NCBI GenBank assembly: GCA_021272165.1
Contig: JAJSLK010000014.1
Span: 118,411 to 182,410 of the forward strand
Source: Methylacidiphilales bacterium
GTDB taxonomy: Bacteria > Verrucomicrobiota > Verrucomicrobiia > Methylacidiphilales > UBA1321
Length of the DNA: 64,000 nt
Reading direction: 5' to 3'
A model generated the notes under the pieces. The model was not told the DNA's origin and searched no databases. It saw only the letters and a list, made by a program, of their open reading frames with translations. Both the position numbers and the translations under genes were made by a program. Positions 36,296 to 44,736 of the stretch are shown here, one piece after another (within the stretch, counting starts at the first letter, position 1; the number at the start of each line of letters is the position of its first letter).

Positions 36296-36337
36296 TTGTA
36301 ATTTCACTGAAAATTGATATTTTACTTAGAAGTAAAA
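36296..36337 (+). promoter_or_regulatory. Promoter and operator of the AbiE operon
   Basis: -35 TTGTAA (36296-36301), 16-bp spacer, -10 TATTTT (36318-36323). A perfect palindrome ttttactt-ag-aagtaaaa (36320-36337) overlaps the -10 box. AbiEi antitoxins are known to repress their own promoter through inverted repeats, so this is a strong operator candidate. The GTG start lies 12 bp downstream. Confidence 0.65.
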
Positions 36338-36349
36338 AAGTGGATTCAC

Positions 36350-37396
36350 GTGAAAATTCAATCTATCAGCAGTGATCGCGAGCTGCGTCGGGTCCTTCCC
36401 GAACGGCTGCGCCATGTCTTTCCCGGCTCGCGGATTCATCTTTCGGAAGGAAACGGGAAGACGGAGAGCCAATCCAACCTGGTGTTTGACGTCAACCTTT
36501 CAGGTCGCAAGTACCGCTTCGCGGTCGAGGCCAAAGCTCAGCTCCAGCACGCTGACATCGAACGGGTGGCGCGGGACACGCGGCGCGGGGCGACCGCGCC
36601 TCTTTTGGCCACGGTCCGTTTGTCGGATTCGCTCTTGAACGAATGTCGGAAGCGAAAGCTGGCGTGCGTCGATTGCAACGGTCGCGCCTGGATCGAGCGT
36701 CCAGGGCTTTCGGTTTTTCGCGATACCAACCAAGTCAGTTTTCGTCTTGCGCAACCGGTCCTGTCGCCATTTTCACCCAAGAGCCAACGGCTGGCCCGAC
36801 TTCTTCTGAATCGTGGTGATCAGGCGTGGGGACAGGTCAAGCTAGCGAAAGAGACGGGTCTCAGCCTAGGCCTCATTTCCCGTTTATTGCAGCATTACGA
36901 GAAGGAGGGATGGGCGAAAGGCCGCCGCAATGATTGGCAGCTTGCGAATCGGGATACTCTACTTGACGCTTGGGCCGCGGCGGATCAGTGGTCAAGGCGG
37001 GTCGACTTGCAGGAGTACGATTTTCTGGAACCAGACAAGGCTACGTTCGCTGGTCGCTTTTATCGATACCTTAGCCCTGTATTTTCCATCGCCTATACGC
37101 AATGGCTCGCAGCAACGTTGCGCCATGCCTACGGCAACGTTCCGGTGGTATCGGCTTATTGCGGAAGATTCCCGACCACCGACGAAGAAAAGCTGGTGGG
37201 ATTGCGGCGCGTCACTGGCGGAGGCAAGATTTGGCTCCTCCAGCCCATCGACCCCGGCGTATTCCGCGAAACGCGGGACGTGAACGGCATCCCCCTCGTT
37301 TCTGACGCGCAAATCTATCTCGATCTTCTCCAAGTAGGCTTGCGCGGTCCTGACCAGGCGGACGCGCTGAGAAAGTGGGAAGGCTTTTGCCGATGA
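36350..37396 (+). CDS. AbiEi-like type IV antitoxin/repressor
   Basis: About 348 aa from GTG 36350; a TTG at 36314 is in frame but lies inside the promoter. The N-terminal ~130 residues look like a restriction-endonuclease-like fold (YRFAVEAKAQLQHADIERVA, CVDCNGRAWI). A winged helix follows (SQRLARLLLNRGDQAWGQVK.., LGLISRLLQHYEKEGW), and the C-terminal domain has VSAYCGRFPTTDEEKLVG. This fits AbiEi-family proteins that repress and counteract AbiEii. It overlaps the next gene by ATGA. Confidence 0.7.
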   Translation: MKIQSISSDRELRRVLPERLRHVFPGSRIHLSEGNGKTESQSNLVFDVNLSGRKYRFAVEAKAQLQHADIERVARDTRRGATAPLLATVRLSDSLLNECRKRKLACVDCNGRAWIERPGLSVFRDTNQVSFRLAQPVLSPFSPKSQRLARLLLNRGDQAWGQVKLAKETGLSLGLISRLLQHYEKEGWAKGRRNDWQLANRDTLLDAWAAADQWSRRVDLQEYDFLEPDKATFAGRFYRYLSPVFSIAYTQWLAATLRHAYGNVPVVSAYCGRFPTTDEEKLVGLRRVTGGGKIWLLQPIDPGVFRETRDVNGIPLVSDAQIYLDLLQVGLRGPDQADALRKWEGFCR

Positions 37397-38241
37397 AACT
37401 TCCCCACCATCAAGATTACGACGGGCGAGACACCAATTTATGCGAGCAAGCCTTGCTTACGATCTGGCCTCAGTTGGGCGATTTTCAACCCAATCTGTCG
37501 CTCGTGGGTGGGTTAGTGCCACGATACCTTTGCCGCAACCCGGCGATGGAGGCACAGACTCTCGACGTCGATCTCGCCATCAGCATCGCTTCGGGCGAAG
37601 GCTGTTCCTACCAGAGCCTGGCGTTCCGGCTGCGCGATGCCGGGTTTCATTGGCGCGACAACCGCTATGTCAAGGAGGTCGAGGGCCACCGGCTCTATCT
37701 CGATTTTCTGACGGAGGCGAACAATAACGCGGGTGGGATGATCGAAGTGGAAGACATCCGCGCCAATGCCTTCGCTGGCGTGGAACGTGCGGTGCAGGCC
37801 GTTCGCGAGGTAACAATCAAGGGAACCGATCTGTTGGGCGCGACCGTGACCGAAAAAGTTCGCATTTGCGAGGCGGGGCCATTTCTGTGTTTGAAGCTGG
37901 CCTCCTACGGCCAGCGGGCGGCGAGCAAGGATTTATTCGATATTGTCCAGGTCGTGCAAAGCTACGATCAAGGATCGGAGACCGCCGCGAGATTGTTTCG
38001 GGCGGAGAGCGAGGTCAACCCGGCCTATGCGCCGGCGATACGGGTTTTGAAGGATCGCTTTCCCGAAGTCACGGGCAAGGCTGCGGTCCACTACGCCGAC
38101 TTTTGTGTGGGCGCGCAAAGCGGGACGATTCCGGCGGAGGACTATCAGTTGATGCGGCAACAGTACGCCAACACGGCGGTCACCGCTGGAATCCTGCTCA
38201 TTTCGTCCGAAGAGGGGTTGCTCCCACCCTCAAAGGGGTAA
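37393..38241 (+). CDS. AbiEii-like nucleotidyltransferase toxin
   Basis: 282 aa from the ATG in the ATGA overlap. Nucleotidyltransferase motif: LVGGLVPRYL followed by TLDVDLAI, the GG..DxD metal site. Later motifs include YLDFLTEA and a Lys in ASKDLFDIV. AbiEii toxins transfer nucleotides to tRNA or other targets and act in abortive infection. It pairs with the AbiEi-like gene. Substrate is not visible from sequence. Confidence 0.75.
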   Translation: MKLPHHQDYDGRDTNLCEQALLTIWPQLGDFQPNLSLVGGLVPRYLCRNPAMEAQTLDVDLAISIASGEGCSYQSLAFRLRDAGFHWRDNRYVKEVEGHRLYLDFLTEANNNAGGMIEVEDIRANAFAGVERAVQAVREVTIKGTDLLGATVTEKVRICEAGPFLCLKLASYGQRAASKDLFDIVQVVQSYDQGSETAARLFRAESEVNPAYAPAIRVLKDRFPEVTGKAAVHYADFCVGAQSGTIPAEDYQLMRQQYANTAVTAGILLISSEEGLLPPSKG

Positions 38242-38321
38242 GCAACGGCGCCGACAGCGAGCGACAACCGACTCGCCTTTTGGTTCGTGTCGAAATTCAA
38301 ACTTCGACGTAATCTGTGGTG

Positions 38322-40619
38322 ATGAACACCCTGCGGTTGGACATCACCTATCGCCCGTTTAGGATCGGCTGGGCGATACGAAAGGGGGATATTGAAGCCT
38401 TTCGGCAAGCGGTCAGGCTTTCTTATTGCCTGTGGGGTGGACGATTTAATCCGGTCCTGGTCATCGACGATGTTGAGCAAGCAAGCGCCTTGGTGGACGC
38501 ATTCCGGGTCGATTTTATTCATCCGATCCAAGACGACAGCGAGTCGAAGGAGTTCGTAAAGCAGTTTCCGCATTTGCTCAAGCCTTTCTTGGCGCATGGT
38601 ATCATCAGCCGCGGATCGGGAGAGGAAGGCCACGCCCAAATTCTTGATGTGGTCAATGCGATGGCCCATTCGATTCATAAGCCGGAATGGGAAGCCCTCA
38701 AGAAGGAAGGCGTGCGGGTCTATTCGTGGAGTCCCGACGATCCGTTGGCGGACATGTTTCTCGTCCAATACGGCGCCTACCCAGACCCCGCCGAGATCGG
38801 GATCGACTATCGCAAAATGCTGATCCAAGCGGCATCGGCGTCCGAACACGTTCTTGATCCGCGACAGCCGATTCCCGTGGACGCGGTCGCGAAGCCGAGC
38901 ATCGCCTGGCTGTCTCGCCACGGGTTGGAAAGACACTACCGGCTTTCGTCCCTATCCGGCGCGCCGGGCTTTTTCGTCGGCAGTGCCCGCCAGTTGGATG
39001 ATTTGATCACGTTTTGGAACCTGCGGGCGGCTGATATTGGCATGTTGTTCATCGACCACGAGCAACTGGACCGTTTCACCCTGATTCTCCCGGAATGGGA
39101 GAAGAGAACCCGTGAAACGGTCGCCGTCCGAAATGAATTTGACCGCTATGTGGCGGTCCGATTTCCCGAGAATCTGAGTAAACAAGCGCAGTCGATATTT
39201 CCCGGAGCCGACATGCGATTCATGCCAGCTTGGAAAGATATGTGGAGCGAGCCACGAGCGAATGCTCCCTTGATGTACCTGGGGAGCACATCGGTTCTCG
39301 GGATCGTGGATCAGGAGAAGGGCCCACCCCGAGTGACTTTTCCCTTGAGCGAGAAGCCGTTCTCCGACGATATCTGGTTCCATACGCAACACTTGGTGGC
39401 ATCAGTCTTGTTTTTCGGAGGGTTATTCGGGGACGACCGGCACACCTTCAATCCCCCCTACCTTCCCGAGCTAAACGACTTTTGTGCGCGAGAGATGCAT
39501 TTCGACCCGTCGAGGGCTCGCTTAGAGCCGGAAAGCATCGGTATCGCGATTCATCCGACCGACACCGACTCCTCGTTGTCGGCGCTTTCGGCTGCTTCGT
39601 TGACGAAAAAGATTTTTGAGAAAGCAGGATTCGAGACGGAACTAAGTTCTGGCGGGCTGATCGCGCGCCAGCTCGTCTCCCACTTGGGAGGGCTTCAGGG
39701 AGCGAGGGTCTTGAAAATTCCCGGCGTAAGAAGCCTGATCGACACTTACGGTCCGAACGATACGTTCAACAAGAGAGGGGCGTTGCAGCTCATTTGCCAA
39801 CGCGACCCGTCGAACCCAGCGGCCAGCTTCAAAGACTACGAGGGACTCTTTATTGAACCTCGGCCTTTCGACCAGAAATTGAGGCCGCCCACTATTTTTT
39901 CCTTTTTGGTCGAAAAGGGATTATTTCGCCAAGGTGTTCGAGTGAATTGCCCGACGTGTAATTTATTCAGTTGGGTGTCGGTCAATAATTTGAAGCAGCA
40001 GTTAACCTGCGACCTATGTGGACATGTTCACGATGCGACGCGCCAACTCGTCGATTGTGACTGGCAGTACCGCCGGTCGGGAATCCTGGGGGTTGAACGC
40101 AACGTGATGGGAGCGATCCCGGTGGTCCTGACCTTGCAGCAGTTGGAAACAAATATGGGCGCCATTCGGGGCAATCATCTCTATTCGATGTCCCTGAATT
40201 TTCGAGCTAAGGAAAAAAAGGACGCGCGTAATTTTGAGTTCGATTTTGTGTTGTTTGTACCACGAATCTATCCCGAAAGGACGGCCGTGCTTCTGGGTGA
40301 ATGCAAGAGCACCGGTCCGATCAACGCAGAGGATATTGAGAATTTTCAGACGGTGGCGACTGCTCTCCCGGCCAAGTATTTCGAGGTTTTTCTGGTTGCC
40401 TCAAAACTCTCCTCTTTCACCCCGGAGGAAATCGATTTGCTCAAGGGCCTTCAACCTCGTGTGATTCTTCTGACCTCACGCGAACTGGAGCCTTACCATA
40501 TTTACGACCGGGTGCCGGAGGGACTCGGCATCAATGCCTGGGGTGGCAGCGTGGAGGATCTCTGCCAGGCCACCTCGAAGTTATTCTTTGCGGCGGCGCA
40601 AGGCGGAAGTGGGAAGTAA
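38322..40619 (+). CDS. Unrecognised protein with zinc ribbon and PD-(D/E)XK-like C-terminus
   Basis: 765 aa from ATG 38322. The N-terminal ~100 residues (ITYRPFRIGWAIRKGDIEAF.., LSYCLWGGRFNPVLVIDD) and the middle resemble no family I can name. A zinc ribbon has Cys543-x2-Cys546 and Cys563-x2-Cys566. The C-terminus has FEFDFVLFV (Asp641) and LLGECKS (Glu660, Lys662), a D..ExK nuclease pattern, followed by VFLVAS. It follows AbiEii by 80 bp on the same strand and may share its control. A DNA- or RNA-cleaving defence effector is inferred. Confidence 0.75.
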   Translation: MNTLRLDITYRPFRIGWAIRKGDIEAFRQAVRLSYCLWGGRFNPVLVIDDVEQASALVDAFRVDFIHPIQDDSESKEFVKQFPHLLKPFLAHGIISRGSGEEGHAQILDVVNAMAHSIHKPEWEALKKEGVRVYSWSPDDPLADMFLVQYGAYPDPAEIGIDYRKMLIQAASASEHVLDPRQPIPVDAVAKPSIAWLSRHGLERHYRLSSLSGAPGFFVGSARQLDDLITFWNLRAADIGMLFIDHEQLDRFTLILPEWEKRTRETVAVRNEFDRYVAVRFPENLSKQAQSIFPGADMRFMPAWKDMWSEPRANAPLMYLGSTSVLGIVDQEKGPPRVTFPLSEKPFSDDIWFHTQHLVASVLFFGGLFGDDRHTFNPPYLPELNDFCAREMHFDPSRARLEPESIGIAIHPTDTDSSLSALSAASLTKKIFEKAGFETELSSGGLIARQLVSHLGGLQGARVLKIPGVRSLIDTYGPNDTFNKRGALQLICQRDPSNPAASFKDYEGLFIEPRPFDQKLRPPTIFSFLVEKGLFRQGVRVNCPTCNLFSWVSVNNLKQQLTCDLCGHVHDATRQLVDCDWQYRRSGILGVERNVMGAIPVVLTLQQLETNMGAIRGNHLYSMSLNFRAKEKKDARNFEFDFVLFVPRIYPERTAVLLGECKSTGPINAEDIENFQTVATALPAKYFEVFLVASKLSSFTPEEIDLLKGLQPRVILLTSRELEPYHIYDRVPEGLGINAWGGSVEDLCQATSKLFFAAAQGGSGK

Positions 40620-40621
40620 AT

Positions 40622-40732
40622 ATGCCGAAGGTGTTCATCAGTTGTGGGCAGCGCGTCGGCCTCCAACGCGAAGCCAGCAGAACAGTGAGATCGCCACGGG
40701 TACTAATTATCTCTATCCTCAGGCAATTCTAA
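40622..40732 (+). pseudogene. Truncated start of a TIR-like gene
   Basis: 36 codons beginning MPKVFISCGQRVGLQREAS, 2 bp after the preceding stop. MPKVFISCG.. is the usual start of TIR-like or nucleoside-deoxyribosyltransferase-like domains; after that the frame becomes non-homologous and stops. It is probably the remnant of a deleted effector gene. It could also be a short leader ORF. Confidence 0.4.
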
Positions 40733-40736
40733 ACTT

Positions 40737-42266
40737 ATGAACGCGGATGCCGAGGCTATCATCGAACAAGCATTGCGATTCGTGCTTGATGAGCAGGCCA
40801 AATTGTTAAAGCGGGACGATGCAGCAGAGTTGAAGGAAATCATCCTAACCTTAAACAAACTCGCACTAAAGACTCAGGCCGCGATTGCCAATGGAATTTC
40901 CCGCCTGAAAAACGTAGAGCAATTAATCAAGGAAGCGAGGGCGGTGGAACAACTCGCCGATGACCTGTCAGAAAAGATCTGGCGATTCACCCCGGTTCCG
41001 GTGTGTTCAGTTTACGAGAAGCTCGACCGGGCGCTTCGCCCTTCGGAAGATAAATATGGAGCTGCGGCCGAGTTGCGGAGTCACTATCAAGGCCTTCGGA
41101 TACGGTTACTCGAACAAACTCTCGGAGCCCGCCAGTTGGAATCCAACAGCGACCTTGGCCTTGAGATGGAGCGAATTTGGCAGCAGTTCCTGCAAAGGAA
41201 CCTTGGGCCCAGCGTCCGAGTTCTCACTGGTGGAATAATCTCCGATTACCAGGGCAATACCTCAAAACACCAGATCGACCTCATCGTCGTGCCTGCTGAA
41301 GCGCACGTCACATTTCCGGGGGATTCGGACGGGAAAGCGCATGTGCCGATTGACCAGGTAATCTCGGCCATCATGATCAAGTCGACGCTAAAGGGGGCGG
41401 ACTTGCGAGATGATTGGGAAGCGTTACGGGACATTCCGTCATACCCACAGATGCTCGATGATCACCCGTCTCTGGCACCACCGAAAAAGGGACGCCCGCA
41501 TGCGTGGCCGCTGCGATACATTATCGGCTCGCAATCCGATCCGATCGAGTCATTAAAGGCGATTTGGGAGAAAGCGGTGGCCGAACAGGCAGGACCTGTA
41601 CCTGAACTCGTGGTCACACTGGATTCTGGCTTTTTGTACTCTGGCGGCAGTTGCTGGCCACGCCCGCGTTTCCCGGGCAATTATACTGAGCCAGATCAAG
41701 TCATGACGCAGACAGGGCCATACAGCGGTCTGGGGCTCGCCTGGCTGATTACGCAGCATCAAGGCCGCTTGGCGGTTATCCAACGACGAGCCGTGGGCCC
41801 CATACAGCGCCAGGCTGAATCCTTGGATATGGCCATGCTGACCCAATCAACGCCGTACACTCATTCGATGAAATTTGATTCCATGTTTCGCATGCGTGAA
41901 ATTGCTGGTAACTTCAAGTGGGGAAGCACATCGACACACGCACATAATCGCCTTCCACTAAATACCATCGAGAAAACAAATGGCCGGCCACTCTGTCTTC
42001 CCGAATATAATCCGGAAAAAGCAGTTTATCCTGATCATGCCAAAGGCGTACGCTGGTTTCGATATCCGGCATACGTGATCGCAGGGAACCTTTTGGCTTT
42101 GGAAGAATGGTTGGAGCCCAAAGAACTTACGGCGCACAAACGGCGCATCGCTGTCTTTGATACGCGCTTGGATCAAGAACTCATCGGCCCTGAGGTTGAT
42201 GCGCTCGAGCAAGTTGATCAAGTCTCCCGACTGGCTCAGGCTCCCCCAAGTCCAGTGACCACCTGA
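40737..42266 (+). CDS. DUF6602-like protein
   Basis: 509 aa. An N-terminal helical region (residues 1-110) is followed by LEMERIWQQFLQRNLGPSVR and VLTGGIISDYQGNTSKHQID-LIVV. This G.I.D..GN.S.Q.D pattern is that of DUF6602 proteins, which have a nuclease-like core and occur near defence genes. The C-terminal half (PAYVIAGNLLALEEWLE) is not recognised. Its end overlaps the convergent DUF4365-like gene by 31 bp. Confidence 0.6.
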   Translation: MNADAEAIIEQALRFVLDEQAKLLKRDDAAELKEIILTLNKLALKTQAAIANGISRLKNVEQLIKEARAVEQLADDLSEKIWRFTPVPVCSVYEKLDRALRPSEDKYGAAAELRSHYQGLRIRLLEQTLGARQLESNSDLGLEMERIWQQFLQRNLGPSVRVLTGGIISDYQGNTSKHQIDLIVVPAEAHVTFPGDSDGKAHVPIDQVISAIMIKSTLKGADLRDDWEALRDIPSYPQMLDDHPSLAPPKKGRPHAWPLRYIIGSQSDPIESLKAIWEKAVAEQAGPVPELVVTLDSGFLYSGGSCWPRPRFPGNYTEPDQVMTQTGPYSGLGLAWLITQHQGRLAVIQRRAVGPIQRQAESLDMAMLTQSTPYTHSMKFDSMFRMREIAGNFKWGSTSTHAHNRLPLNTIEKTNGRPLCLPEYNPEKAVYPDHAKGVRWFRYPAYVIAGNLLALEEWLEPKELTAHKRRIAVFDTRLDQELIGPEVDALEQVDQVSRLAQAPPSPVTT

Positions 42267-43873
42267 TTTGCAAACGGGGCACTCTCTCTCGTTAACTCGA
42301 TGCAGAATTTGCTGCTGGCGGTTCCCCTCCACTTGAGCTTGGGAGGTCCATTATCTCCCGGCTCAACGCTAATTAAGAGGAGGTCGGTCCACGTATAGGT
42401 CAAAGGTCCGAATAAAGTCTTCATTCCCAAAAAATCGACTTCCCGGAACTGGCCGGGCATTTGCACTTTATCCACTTCGGTTTGTCCCGGCTCAACTTGG
42501 ATGGGGATATCCCCAACCATTTCGAAATCCTCATCTGCATACGGCTGCTCGTGCTTGCCTTCCTCAATCATTTGGCCAAGGAATCGCATGTCGTTCGTCT
42601 CAAAAGCTGAAAGATGATGGCGTTCAGGATAAACGGGATTGCACCTAACAAAGGCAGCTACTTTACGGCAGGTGGTAAGCCATCCGAGAATCGAACCAAT
42701 CTGAGGTTGACTAGAAAGATTAAAAGGATCCTGGTGTCCCCTAAAAAGTTGACCACCTCGGATGAGATATCTAAGGGATAATTTTGAACTCCGAGTCAGC
42801 CTGATTAGGTCGTCGAAATGCGATAGCGAAAGCAAGGGCTGTCCTTCCCACGCAGCAAAATCAAAGCCAAAAGTAAGATTGGGAGCTCCGATCTTGCCTG
42901 GTTGCTCAGTTTCAGCCGAGACGGAGACCTTGAGTGGTGATTCTGGCAGCATGCCCTCGAAATAGATCCGTTGAGGAGCAATGAGCCAGTTTCCGCTGAC
43001 TTGAATGAGATTCTCAGGGAGATCACCCTCCCACCATGCTTGAACACAACCGCTAAACCGATCTGCGTTGGTTACGATGACTTCTGATTCATCCTTCCCA
43101 GACAGCGTGTTCTTTAAGATCGGTACCTCACCCGTGAGTTCCGATGCCTTGACGCTGAAAGACTCTCCCTTCTCAAAAAAGGCGCGTAATTTTTCCGACG
43201 AGACATTGGGCAAAAACTTCAACGTCGGCTCATGAATGGGCGCCTTAGAATGCAGTTTAAAGACCATCTTGTTCTCGCTGGCATCGATCTTGATCGTAAA
43301 CCGATCATCGATCTGTTCCAGTTCCCGTTGTTTAGCCGAGATGGCTGCGGTGGGAGTACCGGGAAACTGGTTCCGCATATAGGCCCAAGAAGACATCAGG
43401 TCCTGGTCGAAGAGCTTCGTCGCATCCAAACTCCAACGAGAATCAAAACCGACTTTTAGCGTTGTTTGTTTCAAAAGTTGCTCCTCGGATATGCCGCGAC
43501 CATGTAAGTACCGTTGAATGAACAACCAGAAACCGGTGCGAGTCTTTGGATCGATGACGAACAAGTAAACCGGGTGAGGACAACTCAAGTAATAGCGGAG
43601 ATGCTTGGTTTCGAACTGCTCAACAATGTGATTAGGGCGCCTTTTTGAGGAGGCTCGCCCCTTTATCTGGGCGCGGAAAATCAGACCAGTTGGCTCACCG
43701 TCTCTGACGACTTCGATAGAATAATCGATGTGAAAATCCGGCTCTTCTGCCCTGGGTATCCAGTCGGTTGGCAGCCAATCTTGAAAGACCAGATTCGCCT
43801 TCCTTCCAATTCCGTAAGATGGTCCCACAGTAGGCCATTTTTTAGATTGGTCATTGGATCTTTCACCCATCAT
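42236..43873 (-). CDS. DUF4365-domain protein
   Basis: 545 aa. The N-terminal ~150 residues are DUF4365-like: GRKANLVFQDWLPTDWIPR, DFHIDYSIEVV and FRAQIKGRAS, a D..E..QxK restriction-endonuclease-like site, followed by HLRYYLSCPHPVYLFVIDP. The remaining 400 residues are beta-rich and unrecognised. DUF4365 is common in bacterial defence loci. It is the only gene here on the minus strand at the right end, so it may be a separate module. Confidence 0.65.
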   Translation of the reverse strand: MMGERSNDQSKKWPTVGPSYGIGRKANLVFQDWLPTDWIPRAEEPDFHIDYSIEVVRDGEPTGLIFRAQIKGRASSKRRPNHIVEQFETKHLRYYLSCPHPVYLFVIDPKTRTGFWLFIQRYLHGRGISEEQLLKQTTLKVGFDSRWSLDATKLFDQDLMSSWAYMRNQFPGTPTAAISAKQRELEQIDDRFTIKIDASENKMVFKLHSKAPIHEPTLKFLPNVSSEKLRAFFEKGESFSVKASELTGEVPILKNTLSGKDESEVIVTNADRFSGCVQAWWEGDLPENLIQVSGNWLIAPQRIYFEGMLPESPLKVSVSAETEQPGKIGAPNLTFGFDFAAWEGQPLLSLSHFDDLIRLTRSSKLSLRYLIRGGQLFRGHQDPFNLSSQPQIGSILGWLTTCRKVAAFVRCNPVYPERHHLSAFETNDMRFLGQMIEEGKHEQPYADEDFEMVGDIPIQVEPGQTEVDKVQMPGQFREVDFLGMKTLFGPLTYTWTDLLLISVEPGDNGPPKLKWRGTASSKFCIELTRESAPFANQVVTGLGGA

Positions 43874-43955
43874 TAAAATCTCGCAGTAGAAGACGAAAAT
43901 CGCTAGCTGGATTACGAGAATATTGCTGAAAAATCTACTGAACGTTGGCCGTTGC

Positions 43956-43975
43956 CTGTCAACGAAACTGTCAAC
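43956..43975 (+). repeat. Direct repeats ctgtcaac, right end of element C
   Basis: Two copies at 43956 and 43968, 12 bp apart (same phasing as in island A), about 100 bp inside att copy 3. Candidate arm-type integrase sites. Confidence 0.4.
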
Positions 43976-44053
43976 AAAGCAAGTGAGCGAAAGTGGAAGA
44001 TAGTGGCGATGTTTTGACCTTGTTACCTCTAAAAAATCCGCTTAAATGGGAGC

Positions 44054-44069
44054 ATACCTCGCGAGGTAT
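44054..44069. repeat. Perfect 16-bp palindrome beside att copy 3
   Basis: atacctcgcgaggtat is a perfect palindrome ending 5 bp before the att core. It has no counterpart at the other att copies. Possible binding site for a recombination or regulatory protein. Confidence 0.5.
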
Positions 44070-44074
44070 TGACC

Positions 44075-44092
44075 GACTCCCACCCTGTCCGC
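44075..44092 (+). repeat. att copy 3, right end of element C
   Basis: Exact copy of the tRNA-Ser 3' end. It shares one extra base before and two after the core with the tRNA copy, marking the return to core sequence. Confidence 0.9.
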
Positions 44093-44113
44093 CCCAGCTT
44101 AGGCCTTTAGAAA

Positions 44114-44386
44114 TCAGTGAATAATAGCAAAGCCACGGAGATTTCCCTGGGCAGTCTGCCAGTTCACATCTTTCTTGGCGATGAAGCCTGAGAGCTCGCT
44201 TTCGTCAATGCCAACGAGAAAAGCTTCCACTTCTTCGCGAAGCCCTTCCGCGATGACCTCGACCCGCCCGTCGGGGAGATTGCGGACGGTCCCGGTGACG
44301 TCATAACCGCGGGCCAGGTACTGAACGGTGACGCGGAAACCGATGCCCTGCACCCGGCCGGAATAAAGAACGGTCACGCGCTGCAT
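44114..44386 (-). CDS. Acylphosphatase
   Basis: 90-aa ferredoxin-like fold enzyme that hydrolyses acyl phosphates. YSGRVQGIGFR holds the phosphate-binding loop and catalytic Arg; GTVRNLPDGRVEV holds the catalytic Asn. Length is normal. It ends a three-gene leftward operon, 2 bp after the roadblock gene. Confidence 0.93.
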   Translation of the reverse strand: MQRVTVLYSGRVQGIGFRVTVQYLARGYDVTGTVRNLPDGRVEVIAEGLREEVEAFLVGIDESELSGFIAKKDVNWQTAQGNLRGFAIIH

Positions 44387-44388
44387 GA

Positions 44389-44736
44389 TTATTCGAGATT
44401 GTAGCCTTCAGCCTTGAGAAGAGGAATGACCTGGATGAAGAGCCATTCCAGCACTGCATCGTTAACCGGTGAATCGAGATAGGCGAAGAAAAGGCCGGCT
44501 TCACTTTCGCGAAAAACCAGCGTCCGGTTGCCGAACGCGGCCACCCCGATGTTGGCCATTCGCTGTTCTGCCCGGTTGGCCGAGAGAATGACCCGGCAGG
44601 TTTCTCCGATGAAGGCGAGGTTGTCAGGTGCAATGGCGCTGTTGGCACACCATCCAGCCAGTTTTCCCTCGTCGACAATGAATGCCGCGGCGATCATTCC
44701 CGGGATCAGGGAGATTTGCTCAAAGGCTTTGTTCAC
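44389..44736 (-). CDS. Roadblock/LC7-like protein
   Basis: About 115 aa from GTG 44736, which overlaps the end of the upstream gene by 17 bp; a longer frame to 44811 would overlap by 92 bp. FEQISLIPGMIAAAFIVDE.. and VAAFGNRTLVFRESE..FFAYLDSP match the roadblock fold (F/L..I..I.GV.GAF), found in MglB-type regulators of small GTPases. No GTPase gene is adjacent. Confidence 0.55.
   Translation of the reverse strand: MNKAFEQISLIPGMIAAAFIVDEGKLAGWCANSAIAPDNLAFIGETCRVILSANRAEQRMANIGVAAFGNRTLVFRESEAGLFFAYLDSPVNDAVLEWLFIQVIPLLKAEGYNLE

Larger units (their letters stand above)
32119..44092. mobile_element. Integrative element C, a defence island in tRNA-Ser
   Basis: About 12 kb between att copies 2 and 3. 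It has its own integrase next to the left att. The remaining genes look like anti-phage or toxin-antitoxin genes: RloC-like ATPase, AbiEi/AbiEii, a zinc-ribbon PD-(D/E)XK-like protein, a TIR-like remnant, DUF6602-like and DUF4365-like. No replication genes are seen. Confidence 0.85.
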
